The position numbers were made by a program, and so were the translations under genes. This document shows positions 31,049 through 41,526 of a stretch of 64,000 nucleotides of DNA, piece by piece; position 1 is the stretch's first letter; each line of letters opens with the position of its first letter. This stretch comes from Effrenium voratum (taxonomy: Eukaryota; Sar; Dinophyceae; Suessiales; Symbiodiniaceae). A model generated the notes under the pieces. The model was not told the DNA's origin and ran no database searches. It was given only the letters and a program-made list of their open reading frames with translations. The DNA is taken from contig CAUJNA010000186.1 of NCBI GenBank assembly GCA_963377175.1, positions 62,001 to 126,000 on the forward strand. The letters run 5' to 3'.

Positions 31049-31793
31049 CCGTGGAGCTTGGCCGATTCATCGGGCGGACCAATTTTTGGCTCAGACGGCG
31101 CTGAGTTGAGAAATGCTGAGTGGAGAAAACAAGTTGACCAGCTACCAACCATTCAGCAAACTTACAGTCGCCTCTTTTGCAATCCATCTTGTTCTTTTCG
31201 TGTGCATTGGCAAGGCGCGGGTGAAGGGGTGCAAATGCATGTAAAACAAGATAGTGCCAGATGAGATGCGCGCTTGAACATTTTCCTCAAGTTAGGCCAC
31301 GATGATCCAGATCCTGCGAAATGGCATTGCGACTCGGAGGGAGGTGAAGACATTCTGGAGCGGGCTTAGGGGACGATTTGTGTGACTCAACAGTTCGTTG
31401 CGGGAGAGAACATGCTGCTAAGGACATAACCCGGCACCACATCAAAGGCATCTACGTATGCATGGTGGGGAAGGCTTTGGAGAGTTACTTCAATCGATCA
31501 TATGAATCATATTGCGATGCAGTGACGCGTCAAGTTTGAGCAGAGCTGCCTTCATCACGGCACCTTGGAAAGCCTTGTGACAACCATCCTTTGAGTTGTA
31601 CCTGTTTCCGATTTCCGTCATTCTGACTGCCGGTTTAGTTCCCGGACTTCAGTCCGCCAGGACAGGGAGAAACCCGAAGCCTTCGGACAGTCTGGAGCCC
31701 GAAGTTTCTTGAAGCGTCCCAACGGCGATGTGGGCCAGTCTTTTTTTTCTCCAAGAATTTGCAACTATTCCTTCCGTTGCAACGCAGGTCCGC
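31049..31793. other. background DNA, no supported gene
   Basis: No convincing reading frame. At 31079-31093 CCAATTTTTGGCTCAG vaguely resembles a spliced-leader relic but has two indels and is not called. Confidence 0.3.
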
Positions 31794-32070
31794 GATGGCA
31801 GAGGTGATTTGCACCCTGCGGGAAGGTGAGCCGCAGAACGAGGCGCGTTTTCACGCGCGCCTAACGCACCTTGCGAGTTGCAAGCGAGTCAAGGACTGGG
31901 CGGGCGAAGGGGAGGAGGCGTCTTCGGCCTGGCGCGGGTCTTCCTTCACCACGAGCCTTTGCTGAAAGAAACCAAAAATCAAAACGACATCTTGAGAGAG
32001 AGAAGCACATGACCGAGGAGGAGCAAAAGCGGCACCAAGTACAGCCCCATCTCCGTCTCCTACCAGGTGA
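31794..32070 (+). CDS. possible host exons upstream of the giant pyrimidine tract
   Basis: ATG at 31794 reads MAEVICTLREGEPQNEARFH. A second open stretch, KRHLEREKHMTEEEQKRHQV, ends at CTACCAG|GTGAAG near 32070, a good exon/GT boundary. The exon-like sequence at 33736 could be the next one. Against this, the minus strand also has a protein-like frame over the same bases (32204-31851, LVRFEPVARHMLRNELQRLK), so strand is uncertain. No domain is recognised. Confidence 0.25.
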
Positions 32071-32339
32071 AGTTTGCGCGGCTTTTGTAGTTCCTTCCAC
32101 ACTCCTTCCGCATATTTCAGTCTTTGCAGTTCATTTCGTAACATATGTCTGGCCACAGGTTCAAACCGCACCAATGTCACATTGTCTGGTTTTGGTTCTC
32201 GCAACTTGTCTCCAGCGCCCTTTCAAGGCTGGCCTTCAGCATGCCGTCTCAAGCTTCCCGACATCGAACTCGCATCTTGCAGGTTCTCATGTTCTTTCAA
32301 GTTTGGAAACATTTGCGCTGAGCAGAATAATTGCACGGC

Positions 32340-33735
32340 TTGCAATCTTTTCGTTTCTAACGCCGTCCTTTTTGTTTTGTCACTGTTTGTTCAGTTTTCT
32401 GTTTTCGATCATCGTTTGGTTCAACTTCCTTCTCCTTCATTAAACTCATCTTTGCTTCCAGATTGTGATTTTGATTTTTGTTGCGGGCCAGGTCCGCTGT
32501 GGCCCGCCGTGTCGGTCTTGCGTTTTGTTTGATCTCCTCCTTTTCATTTTTCTTTTTGTTCCGCATCGATTTTCTGATCTTTCCTGCTTTTCATCTTGCT
32601 CCTCTTCTGTTGTCGGCATCTCCTTTCCCTTAAGCTCCCTTAATTGTTGTCTCTCTTCTGTCTTTTCTAGCTCCTTGTTTTTGTATTTTTGCTTTCGTCT
32701 TGGTTTGTTTTCTTTCTTGCTAGCTCTGGTCTTTGTATTCTCGGTTCTTGGTTTGCAGGTCGTCTTTTTTGCTCTATTTCGTTTATGGTCCCTCGATTTC
32801 CTTTCGTTCGGTGTGACCAAATTGGATGTAAGGTGTTTCTTTTAGAACTTGGTCCCTTTCTTTTAGTCTTTTCTTCTCGCTCTTTCCTTTTTTCCATTCC
32901 CCTTCTTCCCCTTCTTCCCCTTCTTCCCCTTCTTCCCCTTCTTCCCCTTCTTCCCCTTCTTCCCCTTCTTCCCCTTCTTCCCCTTCTTCCCCTTCTTCCC
33001 CTTCTTCCCCTTCTTCCCCTTCTTCCCCTTCTTCCCCTTCCTTCTTCCCCTTCTCCTTTTTGTTCCACTTACTTCCTTCTTTGTGTTTTCTTTGTTAAAG
33101 TGTTCTTTCTTTTCCTGCTCTTTTCTTCTTCCTTTCTCTTTCTTCTTTGGTTCCTTTCTCGTTTTCTCTTGTCTCTCTTTTGCTGTTTTGTATTCTCGTC
33201 TTTTTCTTCCTTTTCTCTTGTCCTCGTTTTGTTTTCCTCGTCCTTTGCTCCTTTTGCTCCTTTCGCTCCTTTCCGTTCTTTTGCATCGTCTTGCCATGTC
33301 CTTTTCCTTTTTCTTGCCTCCTCTTTCCCTTGTGCTACGTTTGTTACGTCTTTCTCACGTGTTCTCCCTTCTCTCCCTTCTCTCCCTTCTCTCCCTTCTC
33401 TCCCTTCTCTCCCTTCTCTCCCTTTTCTGGTTTTTCTTCTTCTTTCTGCCCGTGTGTACCCAACTTTCATTTACGTGTTACGTTTCCCTCACTATTCAAT
33501 GGTACGTGTCTTTTTCTTATACGTCCCCCCCTTTTCCCTTCTCCCTTCCCTTTTCTGTTTCGTTCTCGTGTTTCTTCCCTTTGTCATTCTCCTCTTTTTC
33601 GTTTCTGCCTCTTCTCTCCTTCTCTCTCCTCTCTTTCTCTATCTCTATCTCTTCTATCTCTTTCCCTTTTTCCTTCTCCTTCGTCTCCTTCGTCTCCTTC
33701 GTCTCCTTCGTCTCCTTCGTCTTTTCGCTTTTCAG
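32340..33735 (+). repeat. 1.4-kb polypyrimidine tract with three 9-bp tandem arrays
   Basis: The plus strand is almost pure C/T from about 32340 to 33735. Within it are three arrays, all with a 9-bp unit: CCCCTTCTT from about 32898 to 33055 (about 17 copies), CCCTTCTCT around 33361-33425, and CTCCTTCGT around 33673-33722. The tract ends CTTTTCGCTTTTCAG, an ideal 3' splice site. Long frames on either strand (poly Leu-Pro-Leu; poly Gly-Arg-Arg) are translations of the repeat. It is read as the 3' part of a long intron. Confidence 0.75.
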
Positions 33736-33810
33736 GACCGGCACATCACCTTCCGGCCCTGGGACCCCGAGAGCTGCGCGCTGGCCGCGGCCATCCACAA
33801 CCGCCCCTTC
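33736..33810 (+). CDS. exon-like segment of a host gene (about 25 aa)
   Basis: Immediately after the CAG that ends the pyrimidine tract the composition turns to balanced GC-rich coding-like sequence reading DRHITFRPWDPESCALAAAI, then HNRPFGA. It ends at GCAAGG, which could be a GC-type 5' splice site, a class known in dinoflagellates. The segment is 75 bases. No further exon is identified downstream, and the protein is not recognised. Confidence 0.4.
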
Positions 33811-34230
33811 GGAGCAAGGGAGAACACGAGGAAAGACGAGGAAAGACGAGAGAGAAGACGAGAGAGAAGACGAGAGAAGGAAGAAAGAGGAAGACAAGGA
33901 AGGGAAGGAGAGGAGAAGGGGAAAAATTGAAAAGAAGAGAAAACGAGAAAGCGAGAAAGAGAATGCACAAAAAGGAAGCGAAGGAAGAAGCCAAAGGCGA
34001 CAGCCCGAGAGCCCGTTGATTTCCGTCGCGAAAACGCCGGGAAACGCCGGGACCCAGTCGCGGAGCGAGTTGGAGAGACGAAGCGGGAGAGCCGGGAGAG
34101 CCGGACCGGAAAATTGGATCCAAGCGGAGACTAGCGGAAGAACCGGAAACGGAGGGCCAGAAGGCGGCAAGAAGGAACCGGAGGAACCGGAAGGAATTAG
34201 AAGGCGGCAAGAAGGGGCCGGAAGGAACCT
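33811..34230 (+). repeat. purine-rich tract complementary in kind to the upstream pyrimidine tract
   Basis: The plus strand becomes A/G-rich (GAAAGACGAGGAAAGACGAG, AGAGAAGACGAGAGAGAAGA) for about 200 bases and then mixed GGA-rich units (GGAACCGGAGGAACCGGAAG; CGGCAAGAAGG at about 34160 and 34207). It could base-pair in RNA with the CTCCTTCGT array on the other side of the exon-like segment. Confidence 0.65.
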
Positions 34231-34695
34231 AGAATTGCATTCTTACATTCTCGAAATTTCACTTGTGGGTCCCCAATGCGTGATAATTTGGAGTCCTCCA
34301 CAATGTCCCAGTATGATGCCCTTTCCAAATAAGATGTTGCTTCAACTAGAATTGGGTTTTTGATTATAGTTTGGTACGGATGCAGTTTTCTAGATTGTGT
34401 TTATGTTTGATTGCAGCTTGAAAAGCAAATTCTTTCCAAGTAGCAGCTACATGAAAATGTATATGTATATATATATATATCTGTATTTTTCGGCTAAGCT
34501 CCAACTAATCTATAACATAAGAAGTTAGATGGAAGTTTTTTCAATAATATAATCCAAGTGTTCAATGTAATCTAAGACGAAGAGGGTGGGGGACGGTGTG
34601 TGAACGTACATACATAGTATATCTATACTTGAAAGTAAGCACTTGAAAAATGCTGCTGTCGGATGGAAGGTTCAAGTTCGAAGATTACACAGAAA
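34231..34695. other. no supported gene
   Basis: AT-leaning background with a short TA run near 34460-34485. No frame or structure stands out. Confidence 0.4.
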
Positions 34696-35168
34696 AGTTT
34701 CCTGAGATTGTCAATCCTGGCCAAACCCAAATAACATTCAAGTTCTTGTAACGCTTGAAAGTGCTTGACCACTGGATCTGGGATTCAATATTGAGGAGCC
34801 CACAAACCACCCCTTTCCTGAGAATCATCCATCCTGGTCAACCCCTAAAAATGTTCAAGTTGTTCTATCACCTCGAACATACTTTACCACTGGATTGAAA
34901 TATTTCACGGAGAACCTTTCCGAGAATCTTATTGCGCACCGAGAGTATTGGGACAACACTGGAATTTTCAAAACTTTTGAAAAATTATGGGATTCAAGAT
35001 TCAAGACTCAAGATTCCCAGAAAATACTTTCTCAGATTCTTGAATCTTGAGCTTTGAATCCATAGATTTTAAAAACTTTTGAAATTTCTGGGGTTCAAGA
35101 CTCAAGATTCAAGATTCCCATAAAATATTTTCTCACATTCTTGAACCTTGAATCTTGAATCCCAGAAT
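34696..35168. repeat. two degenerate tandem duplications
   Basis: 34696-34812 and 34813-34925 are diverged copies of one unit of about 115 bp (shared TTTCCTGAGA, ATCCTGG, TTCAAGTT, ACCACTGGAT). A second pair follows, at about 34990-35063 and 35095-35165 (shared TTCAAGATTC, AAAATA, TTTCTCA, TTCTTGAA). The second pair also contains internal inverted copies of GATTCAAGATTCAAG and could form hairpins. Confidence 0.7.
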
Positions 35169-35392
35169 TGTTTTTTTAGAAATGTCTGAGTTGTTCTTGC
35201 ATTCTTGGATGCATTCAATCTCTTTCAGATTGCGGATGCTGATGTCATTGCTTTATCACATCTGCATGCATGCATGCGTATCATATACATGTATGCCCCC
35301 CCCCCAATTTTGACACAAATCCAAGAAGCAAAAAGAAGAATCAAACGCTGGAAAATACAGGTCAAACGCACGAAGCCAGGGTCCATGAAAGG

Positions 35393-35591
35393 TGTTAAAT
35401 ACTACATGCTTTCTCTAGCAGTACAGTTGGGCTACATCCGCATCCCAAGGCCTTGAGCCTATGTACAGACCTGCCTTAGTAGAGCTACAGTAGACAGTAC
35501 ATCATTGACCAGAGGAAAACAACTGCGCTTCACTTCGCACACAGGTTCATCGCAAGGTAAAATTAGGTACACAGTTGCTCCAAGTTTAACA
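35393..35591 (+). repeat. 5' LTR of the Copia element
   Basis: Begins TGTTAAATACTACATGC and ends CCAAGTTTAACA: canonical TG...CA termini that also form the short inverted repeat TGTTAAA/TTTAACA. Length 199 bp. Directly after it TGGTAGCGGTGAAG (35592-35605) has the look of a primer-binding site for an initiator-type methionine tRNA. Confidence 0.9.
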
Positions 35592-35691
35592 TGGTAGCGG
35601 TGAAGTGATCCCTGGTACACGATCCACACACATTACCCAGGGTGATCTCCAACACGCGCCCACAGGTTCAGGCATACAGCAGTGAAAACAG

Positions 35692-36850
35692 TTGCGCACC
35701 TGGAAAGATCTGGCGACCTTTCCATACAACACACAAGGAGCGGCGGCCCAACAACGACAACAAGAGCAACAGCATCAGCTGGAAGCAGTTCACAAGTACA
35801 AGGTAGCACCACCAAGATTCACAGGAGAATGCAACACATTCGAAGAATGGAAGTGCAAGATGACAGCATACCATGGGCTACAAGACCCTTCGTACAACAG
35901 ACTGCTGAGACAGCCAGAGGAATCGCAACTGCTAGCTACAAACGGCCAACTTGACACAGCAGCACCTTCACAAGCAGTAGCAGAGCAATTCGTACAACTG
36001 AGCAACAACTTACACTACATCTTGGTGAACACATGCGGTGGACCAGCATCTAAAATTTGCAGACAAAACAGCTTCGAGACATGGCGGCCACTACACCTCA
36101 GATACTCCATACCACTTGGCACACAAAGCATTGGGTACCTAACAAACCACAGCTCGATGAACAGAAGTTCGAAGAGAGCTTTACAACATGGGAGTTTCAA
36201 CTCGCCAAGTATGAACAAGACAACCACACACTACTACCAGATGCAGTCAAGATCGCAATACTGCTCAATGACACACAAGGACCACAACAGCAACACCTAC
36301 AGTTACAAGCAGGATACTACAGAGCAGCATCATCATCCAACAGGCTACAAGCAATCACATCAGGCAACAGCAACAACCGAGGACCGGCGCCAATGGACAT
36401 AGGAGCAACGTGGTACAACAACGGCAAAGGAAACAACGGCAAAGGAAACAACGGCAAGCGCAAGGGCAAAGGAAAGTACAACAAAGGCAAAGGCTATGGC
36501 TACGAGAACAACTACAGCTACAACAGCTACAAAGGATGAAAAGGCAAATGCAATCAACAACCGGTTGGACAAGGAAATCCTTTCAATTAGAGGATACAGC
36601 AACAAAGGAAAAGGCAAAGGACACCAGGACAACAAGGATATGGCAAAGGAAAAGGATACAGCAACAAAGGAAAAGGCAAAGGATACAAGGACAACAAGGA
36701 TATGGCAAAGGCAAAGGAAGCAGCAACAAAGGAAAAGGCAAGGGATACTACAACAATCAACCAGGAGGAAAAGGAGCAACGGGAAAGCAAGCAAAAAATG
36801 ATTGCTACAGATGCGGACAACCAGGACACATGGCCAAACAATGTAGAGCG
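35692..36850 (+). pseudogene. Copia gag with CCHC zinc knuckle, frameshifted
   Basis: The first frame from 35692 contains PPRFTGECNTFEEWKCKMTA. The frame shifts near 36100 to FEESFTTWEFQLAKYEQDNH and DAVKIAILLNDTQGPQQQHL, the usual Copia capsid region. A long Gly/Lys/Gln low-complexity linker follows, repeating GKGKGYQ-like units (36410-36780), and then the knuckle CYRCGQPGHMAKQC (about 36804-36845). Gag forms the particle and the knuckle binds RNA. At least two shifts break the frame. Confidence 0.75.
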
Positions 36851-36906
36851 GGGATCTGCAACTGCGACACCGGCAACTTCGACACCAATGACCAGACAGA
36901 TGACTG

Positions 36907-37720
36907 GTGCAGTCAGGCACACTATGGCAGCAACTGGTACCATCAGGATCAGACACAGATGCAACAACTAGCGCTGCCACAACCAGCAGATTCATCAGCA
37001 ATACCATCTCAGGATTACAAGAAGTAACAATTGCCATGATTGGCACAGCGCAACAATTCACAGAAGATAATGAGTGGGTCAGTCTCATGATTGACAGCGG
37101 TGGCTACACCTGTATGCCCACCATGGTTTGCAGCACAATTTCCACTACAGCACCTCGAGCATGGAACAGGACCACAACTGAGAACAGTGACCAACCAACA
37201 CATCAAGCTTCACGAGTGCAGATGGGTTTGCGTGACAAACCACAGTGGACAACAGATTGTCATACCATTTTACGTTTGTGAGGTTAAACAGCAAATTCTT
37301 TCGGTTACAAGGCTGGTGGAACAAGGTTTCCAACTTACACTGGATGACAATCCAAGAGTACAGCGCACCAAAGGATTCAACAGCACATTTGGAGAACAGA
37401 GATGGCCTGTTCTTCCTACACAAACAGAAATCACAACACTGCCGAGAGGAACAAAGCTACAGATACACAGCACACAGCAAGGACAGATTGGCATGATAGC
37501 GCCGGCCACAACGCTTGCACCACAAGGTCCCGCAGACTCAGGTTATGCAGGAGACTACTGGCAGTTCAACACACAAGGTGAACTTGTCAGAGTACACAGA
37601 CAATACAGGAAGACACTCTTCACACCATCAAGAACACAGTGTCCAGTCCCAGCAGAGCAACTTGAGGATTACAGAAGAATCAGATCCAAGAATGGGACAA
37701 CGAACAAGTACCAAATAACA
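36907..37720 (+). pseudogene. Copia aspartic protease region
   Basis: The catalytic triad appears as LMIDSGGYTCM (D-S-G at about 37092-37100). In the frame opening at 37091, WVCVTNHSGQQIVIPFYVCE and VKQQILSVTRLVEQGFQLTL follow. These are the flap and C-terminal parts of the protease domain in this element class. The D-S-G and its downstream part lie in different frames, so a shift occurs just after the active site. Confidence 0.7.
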
Positions 37721-38419
37721 TGCTCCAAACAAAGCGCAACAGCAAATGTGGAAAGGAGAGACAGCATGCAGGGTCAAGAAAGGCACAGCATTGCCAGAGA
37801 CACAGCAGCACAGCCGAAGAGCACAGAACAGAAGGTTACACCACAAGTAATTCAGTACAATCCACGCACACGACTGAGAGAGAAAATGACACCACCAACA
37901 GCACAGGACACAGCAGCACCACACACCACCAAAGGTGCAGCTGGACAAGGACTACCGCATCCTGCAGAAGTACATCATGGAGGAGGCTACTGGCACAGAG
38001 AAGGCCCATACTGGAAGAGAGTACACATCAAGACAACATACAGTATGTTACACACCAGAGCAGACACATGACGGGCCAGACATTAAGTGACTTACACCTT
38101 GCAAACAGACCAAGGTACAACCGGCGGCAGGAGGACAGCGCAACACAAGATTGGTAGAAGATGAATGGACAACACAGCAAGCAAAGACATCAGACAAGCC
38201 TTGGACAGGCTGGGCAAACTTTGAGGAACACCAGGAAATTCCAACGCAACTTGAGTCAGAGGATGAGGAACAACAGCAAGGCACAAGAGCAAAAGCAGTA
38301 CAAGCACCCAAGCAACTAACACCGCAATAGGACACACCTACCCTACAGAAGTTGGTGTCCAACATGCGTACAAGCAAGAGGCAGACAGAACAATCACCGA
38401 AAGCAACCCAGCAAGCTTC

Positions 38420-38890
38420 CAATCACACAGCTTGACTTCGGCTACAGCAAGGGCTTTGGTGACAGCAACAATTTTCACAGCAGTTGACACCCAATCAGGG
38501 ATGATCATGGCCACAACTGACCAACGCGAGGATTCGAGTATGCAATCACACAGTTACAGCACTTCCTCATTGAATGTGGAAGAACATCACACTCCATGCT
38601 ACAACCGGATCAGGAAGACTTCCTGATAGCACTGATCGCAGCACTGGCAATCAAGAATGGCAACATCGCCGCAAGGAACTCAGGAGCATACAGTTCACAA
38701 TCACAAGGTGGAGTAGAGCGAGCGCTTTTTGCGCAAATCAGAACACTCAAGGCACAAATCAGGCAGAACTACAACAGAGACATTTTACTGGAACCTCCAC
38801 TCATGCCTTGGGTAGTTCGACACAGTGCATACATCATGAACAGATTGGCAATCCACAGCAATGGATGCACAAGCTACTTCAACAAATAGA
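38420..38890 (+). pseudogene. Copia integrase core remnant
   Basis: Reassembled across frames: LDFGYSKGFG near 38440, HFLIECGRTSHSMLQ near 38560, then in the frame 38596-38889 NSGAYSSQSQGGVERALFAQ, which holds the catalytic Glu in S-Q-S-x-G-x-V-E-R, and PLMPWVVRHSAYIMNRL. This is the rve core of a dinoflagellate Copia element. The first catalytic Asp region is too degraded to identify. Confidence 0.7.
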
Positions 38891-39559
38891 ACTGAGAGCA
38901 ACATACACCGCTTCGCGAGTTTGGTGAGACAGTGCAGTACATGCTACCAACACCAAAACTCGAGCCGAGGTTCTACAACGGGATATCTGGCTTGGCAAGG
39001 ATACAACTATGGGCGAGTGCCTCATTGGGACCTACAGCAAGATTGTCAGAGCAAGGACAATCAGAAGGCAGATAATGCCTCGCAAAGACAATCAGCAACT
39101 ACTGGACTGTGTACACACAGGTCCATGGAAGACACCAGCATCAGCACTGCCTACACCTACTCTCAAAACACCAGTTACAATGCCAGCAACAAGCAAAGCA
39201 CTCACATCTCAGAAGGATTCAGCAACAAGCAACCGAGTGATCAGCGCACAAAGCAGAAGAAGACAGCAGAGCCAACATCACCAATGGCCACATCACCAAC
39301 ACATCAGAAAGGACCGGCGTTGCCAGCACCACCGCCTACATCACACAGGAGAAAGAGATGACGCAATAGCAGAAGGCAGCACAGACAAGCAACAGCGCAC
39401 CACAGCAGACAGACAGGCGCTGGAGCGGCCTACAACAACAGAACAACCAAAAAGCCAAAATGAGGATGAATGCCATCAAGTTTACAACCAGAGATGGCAA
39501 AGAAACGGAGACAACATCCAGCGAGGACACAGAAGAAATCGACAGCGCAAGGATCCTAC

Positions 39560-40440
39560 TAGAGCCGATCACACATGACACAGAAGGCTTGGACCCACAA
39601 CTCGTTTCGCAAGGCATGAAGAAAGAAGTACAACAAATGAAAGACGTTGATGGCAACACAATGACACCAGAACGCAAGTCATTCAATCAAGATGGGTTCT
39701 TAAACCAAAACACAACGAAGCACAAGCACGAACAGTAGCAAAGGGCTACACAGAACCCGTTACAGACCATGACCTACTCTTTGCAAGCACAGCGCACCGC
39801 TGTTTTGCACACTGAGGGTACTCCTCACAATGGCACTTGTGTACAACTGGTCAGTCTGTACAGGAGATGTCAGTGTTGCATTCCTACATGCAGCAGCAAG
39901 GAACCTTTTACACAAAGGCAACTACATCAACATAAGCTTGAACAACAACTACGTTGACATCATCCTGGAAGAATCAGGAATGACTACATGCGACCCAGCA
40001 CCATGATACGGTACCTAAAGGCGCAAGGTACTTGCGACGCAACCTGCAACCAAAGATACAGACACAGGACAAACCTTACTCAACATCGACACACACACAC
40101 AGATGCCAACTGGGCATCATTCGCGACAACAAGAAAGAGCGCAACAGGATTTGTGACACACTTCTTCGGAGCAGCGATGCACTTATGGAAGCAGAACACA
40201 AGCAACAATGGCACTTTCATCAGCAGAGTCAGAATTGCTACAGCAGCACAGGAGAGCCTCTACATCAGCAACTTCATCAAGGAAGCATTTGGAGTACGCA
40301 CCAACATCGGGATACACATAGACAGCAGCGCAGCTAAGTCAATCACGATGCGAGAAGGTACATCAAAGAAACCAAGCCACATTCAGCTGCGACACTCTCA
40401 ACAAGCACATGTTCACAGTTGGCCTGCGAGGCCATCGCAG
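39560..40440 (+). pseudogene. Copia reverse transcriptase (internally deleted) and RNase H
   Basis: The RT start is LVSQGMKKEVQQMKD (about 39605), then AKGYTEPVTDHDLLFAST (about 39738) and TGDVSVAFLHAAARN (about 39865, motif A). The text then jumps within about 80 bases to DIILEESGMTTCDPAP, the far end of RT, so the middle with the Y-x-D-D active site is deleted or unrecognisable. RNase H follows: DANWASFATTRKSATGFVTH (40102 on), ATAAQESLYISNFIKEAFG, HIDSSAAKSITMREGTSKKP. The element cannot copy itself. Confidence 0.8.
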
Positions 40441-40659
40441 CAGCTTCACACCAGTAAGTACAGTAGTCAGCACAGGTCTCCTTTCCTTGTCTACAACGAA
40501 AGTAAAAGTTTAGGATATCCGGAGCCATGGTACATCTTTTCTGGAAGTTCTACAACTCCCTTTCAAGGCTTTTTCTGCAATGTACATGTCAAACATGGAT
40601 TTGCACCCTTTTTTACTTTTTACAGCAGTGAGGTACCTTCTTCCTGATACATCGGACCA

Positions 40660-41178
40660 ATGGACATGCAGGCCTTGACAGCGCTTGCTACATCAGCCCG
40701 AAGGCGATACGGCACGCACTTGTTTACATCGCTGACATCTGTGGGATTTCACAGTATCAATTGCGTCAACGGCAAGGAGGCGCGCAACATCATGGAGTGG
40801 CACTCCGAGAAGACCACAGGTACAAACGGTGTTTTGTACATCGCCTTTACTGCAGAGGAATACAACAGTTTGAATGGGGATTACACTGGACTGCAGGCCA
40901 ACATGAGGAGGCCATTTTGCGAGTACATGATCTACAACGCCAGTCCATTTGATGCTCACAACTTTGACATACCTCTTCAGAGCACAAGATTTGCCAACAC
41001 AATGTCCTCGACATCTTCATGGACCATCGGTTTGGCTTGGGACTACAACGCCATGGTCAGCTTGAGCCACCTACTGCAGCAACCAACATGGACGAGGTTA
41101 CAGCAGTGTCTGGAAAGAGGCCAAGAAACGCGAGAGAATCATTGTTCACGCAACTGCGATTTTTGGCGGTGCACATGA
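40660..41178 (+). CDS. extra ORF between RNase H and 3' LTR of the Copia element (172 aa)
   Basis: An uninterrupted frame opening MDMQALTALATSARRRYGTH. Its N-terminal two thirds look well folded (GTHLFTSLTSVGFHSINCVN, NGVLYIAFTAEEYNSLNGDY, SPFDAHNFDIPLQSTRF), followed by a less convincing end. Pol in the same copy is broken many times, so survival of this frame is notable. It sits where env-like or accessory genes occur in some LTR elements. There is no signal peptide or transmembrane helix. I do not recognise it; it could be a captured host gene or chance. Confidence 0.45.
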   Translation: MDMQALTALATSARRRYGTHLFTSLTSVGFHSINCVNGKEARNIMEWHSEKTTGTNGVLYIAFTAEEYNSLNGDYTGLQANMRRPFCEYMIYNASPFDAHNFDIPLQSTRFANTMSSTSSWTIGLAWDYNAMVSLSHLLQQPTWTRLQQCLERGQETRENHCSRNCDFWRCT

Positions 41179-41356
41179 GTGGCACAGTCGGACAGCTGGA
41201 TACAACAGAGGCTTGAAACAGCAGCTGTTTTACACCTGCTTTTTGGCACCACGACACACAAGGAAGTTGCACAGCTTGGTACGCATCTTTTGTGCAGTGG
41301 CAACATCCATTTTCAACATTTCAGGAGAATGTATACAACATTATCCTGAGGAGGCG

Positions 41357-41526
41357 TGTTAAATACTACATGCTTTCTCTAGCAGTACAGTTGGGCCCAA
41401 GGCCTTGAGCCTATGTACAGACTTGCCTTAGTACAGCTACAGTAGACAGTACATCATTGCCCAGAGAAAAACACCTGCGCTGGTTCATCACAATGCAACT
41501 AGGTATGCAGTTGCTCCAAGTTTAAC
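41357..41526 (+). repeat. 3' LTR of the Copia element
   Basis: Starts TGTTAAATACTACATGC exactly as the 5' LTR and ends CTCCAAGTTTAAC, with the terminal A changed to C. It is about 170 bp, shorter than the 5' copy through small deletions (for example the ATCCGCATC stretch). GAGGAGGCG just before it (41348-41356) serves as the polypurine tract. Confidence 0.9.

Larger units (their letters stand above)
35393..41526 (+). mobile_element. Copia-type LTR retrotransposon with both LTRs, decayed
   Basis: Two LTRs in direct orientation flank about 5.8 kb that reads, in order, gag with CCHC knuckle, protease, integrase, RT and RNase H on the plus strand. Protease-integrase-RT-RNase H is the Ty1/copia order. 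Frames shift many times and RT has lost its central part, so the copy is dead. The LTRs differ by deletions and substitutions, so the insertion is not recent. I see no clear target-site duplication. Confidence 0.9.

Noticed and set aside
31078..31094. CCAATTTTTGGCTCAG as another spliced-leader relic
   Set aside because: Needs one insertion and one deletion against the leader, with no acceptor-like site or coding region in a sensible position.
32667..34363. ORFs of 130-426 codons across the pyrimidine/purine tracts (poly Leu-Pro, poly Gly-Arg-Arg)
   Set aside because: Compositional frames of simple repeats; only the 75-base exon-like segment inside has balanced coding-like sequence.
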